A DNA stretch of 64,000 bases from Planctomycetota bacterium (GTDB taxonomy: Bacteria > Planctomycetota > UBA1135 > UBA2386): the NCBI GenBank assembly GCA_014192625.1, contig BJHM01000009.1, positions 23,157-87,156 of the forward strand. Direction: 5' to 3'. Position 1 is the first letter of the stretch. Each line of letters opens with the position of its first letter. The notes below the pieces were generated by a model. The model did no database searches and was not told the DNA's origin. It saw only the letters and a list, made by a program, of their open reading frames with translations. Both the position numbers and the translations under genes were made by a program. Below are positions 17,997 to 27,106 of the stretch, piece after piece.

Positions 17997-18689
17997 TTGC
18001 TGAACCGCCCCTTCACCACCGCCGCAGTTTGTTTGCTCGGTATCTTGTCGAGCTGCAGTTGGGGCCTCTTCTCCGGCGTGCCTACCGTTGATCGCTCGCG
18101 ACCTGTCGCGTTGATCGAAACCACCGGCGGTGTCGAGTATGGCGCAACGACGGAGTTTGGCATCCTCATGCTGGGCCGCACGGCAATGCAGGGTGCCTGC
18201 CGCGTGCACTACTTTCTTGGTGCTGTGCCGATCATCGAGGACGGCAAGGTGATTCCCACCGGCAGCGCTTTTTACGCAGCTGACATTGACTTGCAGACGC
18301 AACAAGTTCGGGTGCTCGACCACGCGCCGAACCAGGGCGACGAACTACTTGCTATGTGGCTGCCGGACGGAACGAGCACGCGCTCGGTCCCTGTGACCCT
18401 CGCCAGTGCCGAAGGTGTGACGGGTGATGTGATCGACGACCCCGGCGAAGACCTGCCGCCGGGCGCGGCGATTTTCGCCAAGGTGAACAACGACCTTCGT
18501 TTCGTCGGCCTGATTTCAGGCAAAGCAACTTTGCAAGAACCGGGCGCGGTGCTCGGCTACTACACCTTTGCCGGCATTGACCGAGTGCGCGAACTGCTAG
18601 CCGTGCCGACACTCTGGCCACCCGACTTCGAGCCGCACTTTCGCCCCGACAGCATCCACGTGCTAAAGCCGATCACCGAAAAACGCTGA
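17997..18689 (+). CDS. Hypothetical lipoprotein
   Basis: A 230-residue protein of unknown function. The start is a TTG at 17997, followed by a hydrophobic stretch and a lipobox (LGILSSC-SWG), so it is likely lipidated and exported. The body is beta-rich with no motif I recognise (PVALIETTGGVEYGATTEFG, VLDHAPNQGDELLAMWLPDG, GAAIFAKVNNDLRFVGLISG). It stands 57 bases after the peptidase gene on the same strand and could be its partner, but nothing shows this directly. Confidence 0.7.
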   Translation: MLNRPFTTAAVCLLGILSSCSWGLFSGVPTVDRSRPVALIETTGGVEYGATTEFGILMLGRTAMQGACRVHYFLGAVPIIEDGKVIPTGSAFYAADIDLQTQQVRVLDHAPNQGDELLAMWLPDGTSTRSVPVTLASAEGVTGDVIDDPGEDLPPGAAIFAKVNNDLRFVGLISGKATLQEPGAVLGYYTFAGIDRVRELLAVPTLWPPDFEPHFRPDSIHVLKPITEKR

Positions 18690-19146
18690 GCGTTTGCGTT
18701 GGTTTTGGTGCTGCAGTAGCTGCCTTTTTACGCCTCAGAGGAGCTGCATCTCGGCCCGCACTCGCGCTGCTTGTGGCGCTGACAAAATCGAACGCCAGCA
18801 GCGTTCTCTTGCCGTCTGCATTGGTCTCGCGGTGTCGTCGTGCCGTCCTGCAGGGACTACTCAACAAGCCGACAACTTCACGCTGTGTAGTTGACTGCGC
18901 CTGGATTCTGCCGCAGGCGGCAAACATGACCCTGCTAGCGCGCAAGCAGCCACGAGCAACGGCGCGCGCGCTGCTGATGTGCGCAATATTGCACGTCGGT
19001 GCGCCAACCAAAGCAGCAGTGGAAGCTATTGCTCGCCATGCGCAAAAACTGCTGGGCCACACGCAGCAATCCAGAAAAAACTCGCGCAACATTTGGCCAA
19101 TCGCCAAGTATCTACCGTGACCGACAAACGGATAGTCTGTTGCGCC
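18690..19146. other. Gene-free stretch
   Basis: About 457 bases between the lipoprotein and trpG/pabA. Open frames exist on both strands (the longest is a minus frame of 144 codons, 18673-19107), but their translations have the composition of non-coding GC-rich DNA and no recognisable domain. The promoter for the downstream five-gene unit should lie here. No clear sigma-70 boxes were seen. Confidence 0.5.
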
Positions 19147-19707
19147 GTGATCCTGCTGCTCGACAACAAGGATTCCTTCGTCTGGAACATCGCACAGTTG
19201 CTGCGCTTTTTAGGGGCGGAAGTGACCGTTCTCCGCAGCGATCGTTTCGACCTCACGACGATGGCTGACTATCGCGGTGTGGTGCTTTCGCCTGGCCCCG
19301 GTCGTCCAGAGGCTGCCGGCTGCTGCGTTGCCTTGGTAGAGCGCTGGTCCGGCACCATACCGATTTTGGGCGTGTGCCTAGGCCATCAAGCGATCGGGCT
19401 AGCATTCGGCGGTGAAGTGGTGCGCGGCGCACCCTTTCACGGCCGCACAAGCATGGTTTCTCCTGACGGCGCATCGGTGTTCGTTGGCGTGCCCGACAAA
19501 GCATCCTTCTGCCGCTACCACTCGCTGCAAGTCAGCCGAAAAAGTTTGCCCGAAGCACTCGTGGTAAACGCGTGGCTCGACGACGGCACCGTGATGGGAC
19601 TCCGTCATCGCACACACAAAACCTTCGGCGTGCAGTTCCATCCAGAGTCCTTCCGCTCGCCACACGGGGCACGTTTGTTAGCCAACTTTCTTAGGGAATG
19701 TGCGTGA
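19147..19707 (+). CDS. Glutamine amidotransferase of anthranilate/aminodeoxychorismate synthase
   Basis: A 186-residue class I amidotransferase from GTG 19147 (VILLLDNKDSFVWNIAQLLR), matching the TrpG/PabA N-terminus. The catalytic triad is present: Cys in ILGVCLGHQAIG, and His-Glu in GVQFHPESFRSPHG; the oxyanion strand is VVLSPGPGRPEAAG. It supplies ammonia from glutamine to a chorismate-using partner. No TrpE or PabB gene is adjacent, so TrpG and PabA cannot be told apart. Its end overlaps the ABC ATPase start by ten bases, heading a five-gene coupled unit. Confidence 0.9.
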   Translation: MILLLDNKDSFVWNIAQLLRFLGAEVTVLRSDRFDLTTMADYRGVVLSPGPGRPEAAGCCVALVERWSGTIPILGVCLGHQAIGLAFGGEVVRGAPFHGRTSMVSPDGASVFVGVPDKASFCRYHSLQVSRKSLPEALVVNAWLDDGTVMGLRHRTHKTFGVQFHPESFRSPHGARLLANFLRECA

Positions 19708-20591
19708 GTTCAGGACCTGCGATCCTTGCGCGCGGCATCGGCAAATCATTTCGCCAGCGCCTCGTGCTCAACTCAATCGAACTCCATGTGGAGCGCGGCG
19801 AACTGATCGGGCTGATCGGCAAAAACGGCGCGGGCAAGTCGACGCTGCTGCGAATCCTCACGGGACTCATCCCGCGCGACCGTGGCGAGGTCTCGGTCCT
19901 CGGCATGGATCCAAGCGTGGCTGCCAAACGTATCCGCGAACGCACTGGCTACTTGCCCGGCGAAACCTCGGTATACCAGCAGATGACAGGGCAGCAGTTC
20001 CTCGACTTTGCGCTGTCGTTTTACCCAAGGCGGCAGACCGCGTTGCTTGACGACCTGCTCGACATCTTTGCGCTGCCATTGCAGCAACGGGTGCGCAACT
20101 ACTCGGCGGGCATGAAACAAAAGCTCGCACTGATAGCCTCGCTGTCGCCAGACCTTGATCTTTATTTACTCGACGAACCGGATCGCGCGCTCGACGCAAG
20201 CATCCGCTTTCAACTGCGCGATGTGCTTTTGCGGATGCGCAACGATGGCCGCACGTTCGTTCTGAGCAGTCATCATCTCTCCGAAGTCGAAACTCTAGCC
20301 GACCGCCTCGAGTTCCTGCTGGATGGCAGTCTCGTAGCGCCTCAAGTGATCGCCAAAGCTCGCGCCCGCCTGCAACGTCTGGTGCGAATCAAGCTCACTC
20401 AAAACGCAATACTGCCCACCAACTGCACGGTCCTCACCAAAGAGGCCGACGGCACCATGATCCTCGAGCCGATCGATGCACCGCTCGACTGGTTAAAACT
20501 GCTGCCCCCCAGCTCCGTCTGCACCGCCGAGATTGGCATCGCTAGGCTGGAAGATCTCTACAAACTGCTGCTCGCCGAGGTCCTCGCATGA
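19698..20591 (+). CDS. ABC transporter ATP-binding protein
   Basis: A 297-residue ABC ATPase of the ABC-2 export class. Walker A is GLIGKNGAGKSTLLRILTGL, the signature is NYSAGMKQKLALIASL, Walker B is LYLLDEPDRALD, and the switch His is in FVLSSHHLSEVE. About 80 residues after the ATPase core are less conserved, as in CcmA/NatA-like exporters. It overlaps trpG/pabA by ten bases (a GTG at 19704 is an alternative start), and its stop overlaps the permease start as ATGA. The cargo is unknown. Confidence 0.95.
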   Translation: MCVSSGPAILARGIGKSFRQRLVLNSIELHVERGELIGLIGKNGAGKSTLLRILTGLIPRDRGEVSVLGMDPSVAAKRIRERTGYLPGETSVYQQMTGQQFLDFALSFYPRRQTALLDDLLDIFALPLQQRVRNYSAGMKQKLALIASLSPDLDLYLLDEPDRALDASIRFQLRDVLLRMRNDGRTFVLSSHHLSEVETLADRLEFLLDGSLVAPQVIAKARARLQRLVRIKLTQNAILPTNCTVLTKEADGTMILEPIDAPLDWLKLLPPSSVCTAEIGIARLEDLYKLLLAEVLA

Positions 20592-21400
20592 TCGCGCTGA
20601 AGACTTGGCGCGAGATCCGCGTGATGTCGCTGATGTATCTGCTGTTATTTGAACTGCTGCTCGTGCCAGTGATCCTTCTGTGGCCGGACTTCTACGGCGA
20701 CCTGCGCCGCTCGCTGCCGTCGATGTTCAAGGCACTCGAATTCACGAAGCGCATTGGCGAAGGTATCAGCAATCCAGACGAAGACTTCGCATACCGCAAC
20801 TGGCTCGCGGTGATGCTGTATTTTCGCAGCATCAATCTGGTTGGCATTGCCGGCGCAGTGCTGCTTGGCACTGCGCTGTTTGCTCGCGAACGCGAAGCGC
20901 AGACCCTTGAGTTTTTGCTATCGCGTCCCGTTTCGCGGATTCGGATCCTGTGGGAGAAAAGCTGGCCAACCGCGCTCTGCTTGGTGGCTCCCATCTTTTT
21001 GGCCAACTGGTCTGCAATCCTATGGAGCAGACATATTGACATCGTGGTGCCGTTCCTGCCGTTGACATTGGCGAGCCTGCACGGCGCATGCTTTGTGATG
21101 AGCTTCCTAGCACTGACAACGCTGGTCTCAGTTCTGTGCCGCGTGCAGGCACATGTCGCATTCTGGGTTGGCGGCTTCACGGTGTTGCAGATCGGCATCT
21201 ACCTAATCCCACGGGTCCGCCGCTACAGCCTCTTCCGGCTCAGCGATTTCGACTGGTATGCGCCGATCGTGAGTGGCAACCACGGGTTGATCGACATGTT
21301 TGATCCAGTTGGCCACGCTGGCCTCACCACCTACTTGGTGCTGGCCACAGTTCTGCTTTACGCACTCGCACTGCGAGCACTGCAGAAGCTGGAGCTTTAA
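20588..21400 (+). CDS. ABC-2 type transporter permease
   Basis: A 270-residue integral membrane protein with about six hydrophobic segments (for example MSLMYLLLFELLLVPVILLW, LVGIAGAVLLGTALFA, MSFLALTTLVSVLC, YLVLATVLLYALALRAL). The motif FAREREAQTLEFLLSRPVSR, with the conserved E(R)E...LL..PVSR pattern of ABC-2 exporters, supports pairing with the ATPase encoded just before it (4-base ATGA overlap). One permease gene suggests a homodimer. lpxB starts two bases after its stop, which hints at an envelope role. Confidence 0.9.
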   Translation: MIALKTWREIRVMSLMYLLLFELLLVPVILLWPDFYGDLRRSLPSMFKALEFTKRIGEGISNPDEDFAYRNWLAVMLYFRSINLVGIAGAVLLGTALFAREREAQTLEFLLSRPVSRIRILWEKSWPTALCLVAPIFLANWSAILWSRHIDIVVPFLPLTLASLHGACFVMSFLALTTLVSVLCRVQAHVAFWVGGFTVLQIGIYLIPRVRRYSLFRLSDFDWYAPIVSGNHGLIDMFDPVGHAGLTTYLVLATVLLYALALRALQKLEL

Positions 21401-21401
21401 A

Positions 21402-22757
21402 GTGATCGCGCTGCAAATCTCTATCGCACTGGTCCGCGAACTACTGCGCGCCCTGTTCACGCCCTTTCGGCTACTCGCCTACCTGCCAATGCGCCACTCA
21501 TGGCAACGCATCGCCGCCGACGCATTGCGCCAAGCCAATGAGCAGCCAGATCCGCCACCCATCGAACTGGTGCGCAAACTGCGCGCGAAGACCAGATCAC
21601 GGGCAACCGGAACGAAGGCGCACCTGTTTATTTCGGCCGGTGAGGCAAGCGGCGAAGGGCATGCGATGCGGCTCGTGCAAGCGCTGCAAGGCGAACCAAT
21701 CCGCCTTACTGCGTTCGGCGGTGAAAAACTGCAGTCCGCCGGTGCAACGATCCGGTTCCCGCTGAGCGAACATGCCGTGATGGGCTTTATCGGCGTGCTC
21801 CAAAAAATGCCATTGATCGTGCGCGCCTATGGCAACTTTCTGCGCATGTTGCGCGACGATCGGCCAGACCTTGTAGTCCTCGTCGACTACCCAGGACTGC
21901 ACCTCGTGATGGCCAAGGCCTGCCACCGGCTCGGCGTGCCGGTGCTGCACTACGTGGCGCCACAATACTGGGCATGGGGACCGTGGCGAATGCGGCGTTA
22001 TCGCCGCAGTGTCGATGCGACGCTGACGATCTTGCCATTTGAGACCACGTTCTTTCGCAAGCTGGGCGTGCCTGCGTACTACATCGGTCACCCGCTGCTC
22101 GATGAACTGCAACGTGCGCCTGCGGATCCGATCGCGGTCGCGAGTGTAAAAGCAAAACCCACCCTGTGCCTCTTGCCAGGCTCCCGCCGCAGCGAGATCG
22201 AAGCCAACCTGCCTGGCATGCTGCGCACCGCCGAACGCCTTCGTGCTTTGGTGCCGGACTTGCGCGTCGTTTTGCCCCACCGCGATCCGCGCCGAACGCC
22301 AACGATTCGCGCGCTGCTAGAAAAGCACCATGCGGTCTTCGTCGAACATCAGCATGGCCCACTCGCACCGTGGCTCAAAGGTGCCCGACTCGTGCTCGCC
22401 AAATCTGGCACCGGCTCCCTTGAAGCCTGCCTGCATGGCACACCGGTCGTTGTCGTTTATCAGTTGCGCGGCCTGCTCTCGACGATCGGCTATCACAACA
22501 TTCTCAGCGTGCCTTACATCGCGGCCGCAAACCTGATCGCCAATCGTTTGGTCATTCCGGAGTTCTGCTTTCATCGTTCCGAAGGCTGGGATCGGGTGTT
22601 CGCTGCAGTGCAGGACCTTTGGCACGATGGCTCGGCACGCGATGCCTGTTGCCAAGGACTTGATGCGGTGCGAAAGCGACTCGGCAAACCTGGCGCGACA
22701 GATCGCGCAGCAACACTCATCCGCGCGGTCCTCCTCGGCGAACAGGAGAATGCATGA
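21402..22757 (+). CDS. lpxB: Lipid-A-disaccharide synthase
   Basis: LpxB joins UDP-2,3-diacylglucosamine and lipid X in lipid A synthesis at the inner membrane. I start at GTG 21402, two bases after the permease stop, giving 451 residues; the longer frame to 21300 overlaps the permease. The core begins at HLFISAGEASGEGHA, a family hallmark, followed by LVVLVDYPGLHLVMAK, VLHYVAPQYWAWGPWRMRR, YIGHPLLDEL, LLPGSRRSEIEANLP and LVLAKSGTGSLEACL. About 70 residues precede the core and contain an amphipathic segment (LVRELLRALFTPFRLLAYL). Its presence implies a lipid-A-type outer membrane. It overlaps the ubiD-like start (ATGA). Confidence 0.95.
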   Translation: MIALQISIALVRELLRALFTPFRLLAYLPMRHSWQRIAADALRQANEQPDPPPIELVRKLRAKTRSRATGTKAHLFISAGEASGEGHAMRLVQALQGEPIRLTAFGGEKLQSAGATIRFPLSEHAVMGFIGVLQKMPLIVRAYGNFLRMLRDDRPDLVVLVDYPGLHLVMAKACHRLGVPVLHYVAPQYWAWGPWRMRRYRRSVDATLTILPFETTFFRKLGVPAYYIGHPLLDELQRAPADPIAVASVKAKPTLCLLPGSRRSEIEANLPGMLRTAERLRALVPDLRVVLPHRDPRRTPTIRALLEKHHAVFVEHQHGPLAPWLKGARLVLAKSGTGSLEACLHGTPVVVVYQLRGLLSTIGYHNILSVPYIAAANLIANRLVIPEFCFHRSEGWDRVFAAVQDLWHDGSARDACCQGLDAVRKRLGKPGATDRAATLIRAVLLGEQENA

Positions 22758-24574
22758 CATCACTGCCGGAAGGACATGGACTGACCGACCTGCGCGCCTT
22801 GCTCGCTGTGCTGCGAAAGGAAGGGCAACTGTGCACCATTGAAACGGAGGTTGACCCGGATCTCGAAGCTGCGGAGATCCATCGACGCGTGATCGCTGCA
22901 GGCGGCCCTGCGCTGTTGTTTCAGAGGATCAAGGGTTCGCCTTGGCCTGTGGTCACCAACCTGTTTGGCACCGCCCAGCGGATCGAACTCGCATTCGGAC
23001 CGCGTCCCCTTGCACTGGTCCGCCGCATCGCCGAGGCACCGCACACATTGCTGCCACCAAGCCTGCAAAAGCTCTGGTCGCAACGCGACCTCATCGGCGC
23101 ATTACTACGCACCGGCCGCAAAATGGTCCGCCGCGCACCGATCCTAGAGTGCATCGACACACCACCGAAACTGTCGCGGTTGCCACTGCTGCGAACCTGG
23201 TCCGAAGACGGCGGCCCGTTCGTGACCTTGCCGCTGGTCTACACCGAACACCCGCGTGGATTAGGCAGCAACCTTGGCATGTATCGCATTCAGCGGTTCG
23301 ACGATGACCACACCGGTTTGCACATGCAGATCGGCAAGGGTGGCGGTTTCCATCTCGCCGAATACGAGCGAATGGGAAAGCCCATGCCGGTGCAGGTGAT
23401 GATCGGCGGCCCACCTGCGCTTGTGCTTTCGGCGATTGCGCCGCTGCCCGAGAACGTGCCAGAAATGCTGCTCGCCTCGCTGCTGCTTGGAAAACGTTTG
23501 CGTACTGCAAAGCACCAGCAAGGCCCACTGCCGGTCGCCGCCGACTGCGAGTTTTGCATCGTCGGTGAAGTGGTGCCGATGGCACGCCGGCCCGAAGGTC
23601 CGTTCGGCGACCACTACGGCTACTACTCACTACAACACGACTATCCGCTGCTCTCGGCAAAGGCCTTGCTGCGGCGCAAGGACCCAATCCTCACAGCTAC
23701 CGTCGTCGGCAAGCCGCGCCAAGAAGACTTCTTTCTCGGCGACTACCTGCAAGAACTGCTGCTGCCACTCGCCAAGCTCGCCATGCCGGGCGTGCAGGAT
23801 CTCTGGTCTTATGGCGAGACTGGCTATCACTCGCTCGCCGCAGCTGTGGTGCAGCAACGCTACAAGCGCGAGGCGATGGCTTCGGCATTTCGGATTCTCG
23901 GTGAAGGCCAGCTGAGCCTCACCAAGTTCTTGCTGCTGACGGACCGCCCAGTCGACTTACGAAACTTTCGCGCCACGCTGGAACACATCCTCGCTCGCGC
24001 CGACCTCCGCACCGACCTTTACGTGTTCAACAACCTGTCGATGGACACACTCGACTACTCGGGACCAGCAGTCAACGAAGGCAGCAAAGGCGTGCTGCTC
24101 GGACTCGGTGATGCGATCCGACAACTGCCACGCGAATTCACCGGCACACTGCCGCAGGGATTTACCGCGCCGCAACCGTTCTGTGCTGGTTGCCTGCTCT
24201 TGCAAGGTCCCCCATTCACGCTTGAAAAAGATGCCCCAGAAAGGCTCGCGCAATCTGCTGCGCTCAAGGAATGGCCGCTCGTCGTATTGGTTGATGACAG
24301 CGCGCAGGCCGGCAAAAGCGCGATCAATTTTTTGTGGACCACGTTCACGCGATTCGAGCCCGCAGCGGACCTGCACGCACGCACAACGACGGTGATCCAA
24401 AACCAAACGAGCTACACGCCGCCGATTGTGATCGATGCCCGCATGAAGCCGAGCTATCCCAAAGAGTTATTCTGCGATCCTCATACCGCTGCCAAAGTCA
24501 CTCGTCGCTGGCGCGAATACTTCCCGGACGGCAAGGTCGAGATGGGCTCTAGCGATCGCGCGCACCTCGACTGA
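22754..24574 (+). CDS. UbiD-family decarboxylase (probable menaquinone-pathway type)
   Basis: A 606-residue UbiD-family protein. These are prenylated-FMN-dependent decarboxylases; the motif with the catalytic Glu and metal/cofactor contacts is seen in RPEGPFGDHYGYYSLQHDYP. Other family pieces are GLGMYRIQRFDDDHTGLHMQ-type residues (SNLGMYRIQRF, GLHMQIGKGGGFH) and GYYSL. E. coli UbiD is about 497 residues; the roughly 600-residue form is typical of decarboxylases assigned to the futalosine menaquinone route (MqnL), so that role is likelier than ubiquinone. No UbiX flavin prenyltransferase lies in the window. It is the last gene of the trpG/pabA-ABC-lpxB unit and is convergent with glutamine synthetase. 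Confidence 0.88.
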   Translation: MTSLPEGHGLTDLRALLAVLRKEGQLCTIETEVDPDLEAAEIHRRVIAAGGPALLFQRIKGSPWPVVTNLFGTAQRIELAFGPRPLALVRRIAEAPHTLLPPSLQKLWSQRDLIGALLRTGRKMVRRAPILECIDTPPKLSRLPLLRTWSEDGGPFVTLPLVYTEHPRGLGSNLGMYRIQRFDDDHTGLHMQIGKGGGFHLAEYERMGKPMPVQVMIGGPPALVLSAIAPLPENVPEMLLASLLLGKRLRTAKHQQGPLPVAADCEFCIVGEVVPMARRPEGPFGDHYGYYSLQHDYPLLSAKALLRRKDPILTATVVGKPRQEDFFLGDYLQELLLPLAKLAMPGVQDLWSYGETGYHSLAAAVVQQRYKREAMASAFRILGEGQLSLTKFLLLTDRPVDLRNFRATLEHILARADLRTDLYVFNNLSMDTLDYSGPAVNEGSKGVLLGLGDAIRQLPREFTGTLPQGFTAPQPFCAGCLLLQGPPFTLEKDAPERLAQSAALKEWPLVVLVDDSAQAGKSAINFLWTTFTRFEPAADLHARTTTVIQNQTSYTPPIVIDARMKPSYPKELFCDPHTAAKVTRRWREYFPDGKVEMGSSDRAHLD

Positions 24575-24617
24575 CGCGCTGCCAGTCCTCGGCGCAAAAC
24601 CGAACCGCCGCACAGAA

Positions 24618-24632
24618 CGAACCCATGGTTCG
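24618..24632. terminator. Small inverted repeat between convergent ubiD-like and glnN genes
   Basis: CGAACC-CAT-GGTTCG is a perfect 6-bp stem with a 3-base loop in the 81-base gap between two convergent stops. It could end transcripts from both sides, but there is no T-run, so support is weak. Confidence 0.35.
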
Positions 24633-24655
24633 CATCCTGCGCGGTAGTAAATCGC

Positions 24656-26836
24656 TCAAGACAAAAACAGCATCTCGCGGTACTTCGGCAACGGCCACAG
24701 CGAGTCGTCGACCATCGTCTCAAGCAAGTCGACCGATTCGCGCAAGCGGACCATGCTGGTGACTACCTTGTCGCGATAGATCTTTGCGTGTTCTAAAGGC
24801 AAACCGGAATGCTGCTCGGCATGCTCGAACGCGGCATTCAGGTCATCGATACCCGCAACTAGCTGCTCAATCCGGGATGCCAGTTCTTGTAGCCGCTTCA
24901 TCTGGGCATCGACCTTGAGCCCCGCAGACTTTGCTGCCGTGACACTCTGCGCCACGTTCAACTGATGCTTCTGCGCTGCCGGCAGCACAATCGTGCGCGC
25001 AATCGAAAGAGCACTTTGGCCCTCGATCGCGATCGCCTTGCTATAGGCCTCAAACTGGATGTTCATGCGCGACTCGGCCTCTTTTGAGGTCAGCACACCG
25101 AAGCATTCAAACATGCTGACATTTTTGGGCGCGCAGAAGTTACTGATCGCGTCGACTGCGTTGCGGAAGTTTGGCAGGCCGCGACTTTCGGCTTCAGCGT
25201 GCCACTCAGAGGAGTAGCCATTGCCATTGAAGATCACGCGCTGGTGCTTCTTCAGGACCTCGACGACGACCTCATTGACCGCGCCTTCCAGCCCCTTCTG
25301 GCCCTTCAGCTTCTCGATCGCATCGCCCATGTAGGAAAGTGACTCGGCGAAGATCGTGTTGAGTACCGCGTTCGGCCTGGCGGTCGCCTGGCTGGAGCCA
25401 ACGGCGCGAAACTCAAACTTATTGCCGGTGAACGCAAACGGTGACGTGCGGTTGCGATCTGTGGCATCGCGCGGCAGCGTCGGCAGCGCAGTGGCACCAA
25501 GCCGCATCGTGTCCTTGCGCCGCTCGCCGCGACCCGACGTTCCTGCGACCAGGTTGTCGACCACTTCGGAAAGTTGCTCGCCAAGATAGATCGAGATGAT
25601 CGCCGGCGGCGCTTCGTTAGCACCAAGGCGGTGGTCGTTGCCAGCGTGCGCGATCGTGCAGCGCATCAGATCCGCATGCATGTCAACCGCGCGGATGACG
25701 GCCGTCAGCATCACCACAAAACGCATGTTGGCAGCCGGTGTATGGCCCGGCTCCAGCAAGTTTTCACCCGTGTCGGTCGCCATCGACCAGTTGTTGTGCT
25801 TGCCCGATCCATTGATGCCTGCAAACGGCTTCTCGTGCATCAAGCATTGGAAGCCGTGCTTCATCGCCACCTGCTTCAGGACCTCCATGCAGAGCATGTT
25901 GTGATCAGTGGCAATCGTCGTGCGCTCGAAGATCGGCGCGATCTCATATTGCATCGGCGCCACTTCATTGTGGCGCGTCTTCACCGGCACACCGAGCTTC
26001 CAAAGTTCTTGCTCGCAATCCTGCATGTAGGCGAGCACGCGAGGCGCGATCGAACCGAAGTAGTGGTCCTCAAGTTCTTGGCCCTTGGGTGGCTTCGCGC
26101 CAAACAGTGTGCGGCCAGTGGCAACCAGGTCGGGGCGGAGCACGTAGAAGTCGCGGTCGATCAAAAAGTATTCCTGCTCGCAACCCAGCGTTGGGTAGAC
26201 GTAGGCAATCTTTTGATCGCCGAGCACGCGCAACAAGCGCACGGCCTCGCGGTTCAGTGCCTCACTGCTGCGCAGGAGCGGCGTCTTCTCGTCAAGTGCC
26301 TCACCGGTCCATGAGCAGAAGGCCGTCGGAATGCACAAAGTGGCGCCGTTTGCGGTATCGCGGATAAACGCGGGCGAGGTCGGATCCCATGCGGTGTAGC
26401 CACGCGCTTCAAACGTGGCGCGCAGGCCACCGCTTGGAAAACTGCTGGCGTCTGACTCCCCCTTGATCAACGCTTTGCCGCTAAACTCCATCACGAGTCG
26501 GCCGCCTTCGAGGTTGGCAAACGAGTCGTGCTTCTCGGCGGTCAAGCCGGTCATCGGCTGAAACCAGTGCGTGAAATGCGAGGCGCCACGCTCAATGGCC
26601 CATTCCTTCATCGCATTGGCGACCTGATCGGCGAGGCCGGCATCCAGTTCTTGCCCTTGCTCGATGCAAGAACGCAGCGCGCGGTATGCCTGCTCTGGCA
26701 TTCGAACGCGCATCTGTTCAAGGCCAAAAACGTTGGCGCCGAACAGCTCCGGAACCTTCTGGTTACTGCGACTGAACACAACGGGGGCCTTGTTGGCCAT
26801 AGATTGAACAGCAGCTGTGCGCGCGGCAGCACTCAC
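24656..26836 (-). CDS. glnN: Type III glutamine synthetase
   Basis: A 726-residue glutamine synthetase of the GSIII class (usual length 700-730), which makes glutamine from glutamate, ammonia and ATP. Class features are the N-terminal [41 protein letters not shown], the [10 protein letters not shown] metal region, [35 protein letters not shown] and [21 protein letters not shown]. The C-terminal part is helical. It starts with GTG at 26836 behind an unusually strong ribosome-binding site, AGGGAGGT, eight bases upstream. No adenylylation-type GSI is nearby. It is monocistronic, divergent from the DUF1549 gene and convergent with the ubiD-like gene. Confidence 0.96.
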   Translation of the reverse strand: MSAAARTAAVQSMANKAPVVFSRSNQKVPELFGANVFGLEQMRVRMPEQAYRALRSCIEQGQELDAGLADQVANAMKEWAIERGASHFTHWFQPMTGLTAEKHDSFANLEGGRLVMEFSGKALIKGESDASSFPSGGLRATFEARGYTAWDPTSPAFIRDTANGATLCIPTAFCSWTGEALDEKTPLLRSSEALNREAVRLLRVLGDQKIAYVYPTLGCEQEYFLIDRDFYVLRPDLVATGRTLFGAKPPKGQELEDHYFGSIAPRVLAYMQDCEQELWKLGVPVKTRHNEVAPMQYEIAPIFERTTIATDHNMLCMEVLKQVAMKHGFQCLMHEKPFAGINGSGKHNNWSMATDTGENLLEPGHTPAANMRFVVMLTAVIRAVDMHADLMRCTIAHAGNDHRLGANEAPPAIISIYLGEQLSEVVDNLVAGTSGRGERRKDTMRLGATALPTLPRDATDRNRTSPFAFTGNKFEFRAVGSSQATARPNAVLNTIFAESLSYMGDAIEKLKGQKGLEGAVNEVVVEVLKKHQRVIFNGNGYSSEWHAEAESRGLPNFRNAVDAISNFCAPKNVSMFECFGVLTSKEAESRMNIQFEAYSKAIAIEGQSALSIARTIVLPAAQKHQLNVAQSVTAAKSAGLKVDAQMKRLQELASRIEQLVAGIDDLNAAFEHAEQHSGLPLEHAKIYRDKVVTSMVRLRESVDLLETMVDDSLWPLPKYREMLFLS

Positions 26837-27106
26837 GATCGATACCTCCCTAGGCTAAAACAAGACAACTAACTTTTGCGCGAGGGTAGGGCCGATGCAC
26901 CGGGCAATCCACGACTGGATTGGGATCCTGATGACACACTTTTCCACAGCCAGCGGGTGCACGTGGATTAAGAACCGGCCATGCCATGCGAGTCTGGGCG
27001 TTCTGGAGTGCAAACTTTGTAAGAATCAGGTTTGGCGCGCAGTGATATCTTTGGGATAGCTACGTTGGTAACGCGCCAACTTCTAAAACTCAGCTAGAGG
27101 CGTCTC

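Noticed and set aside
18673..19107. A 144-codon minus-strand frame between the lipoprotein and trpG/pabA
   Set aside because: The translation is low in protein-like signal, has no domain, and overlaps the lipoprotein's end; typical of GC-rich non-coding DNA.
26837..27106. Sigma-54 promoter for glutamine synthetase
   Set aside because: I found no TGGCAC-N5-TTGCA-type pair on the minus strand in this gap, though a strong ribosome-binding site is present.
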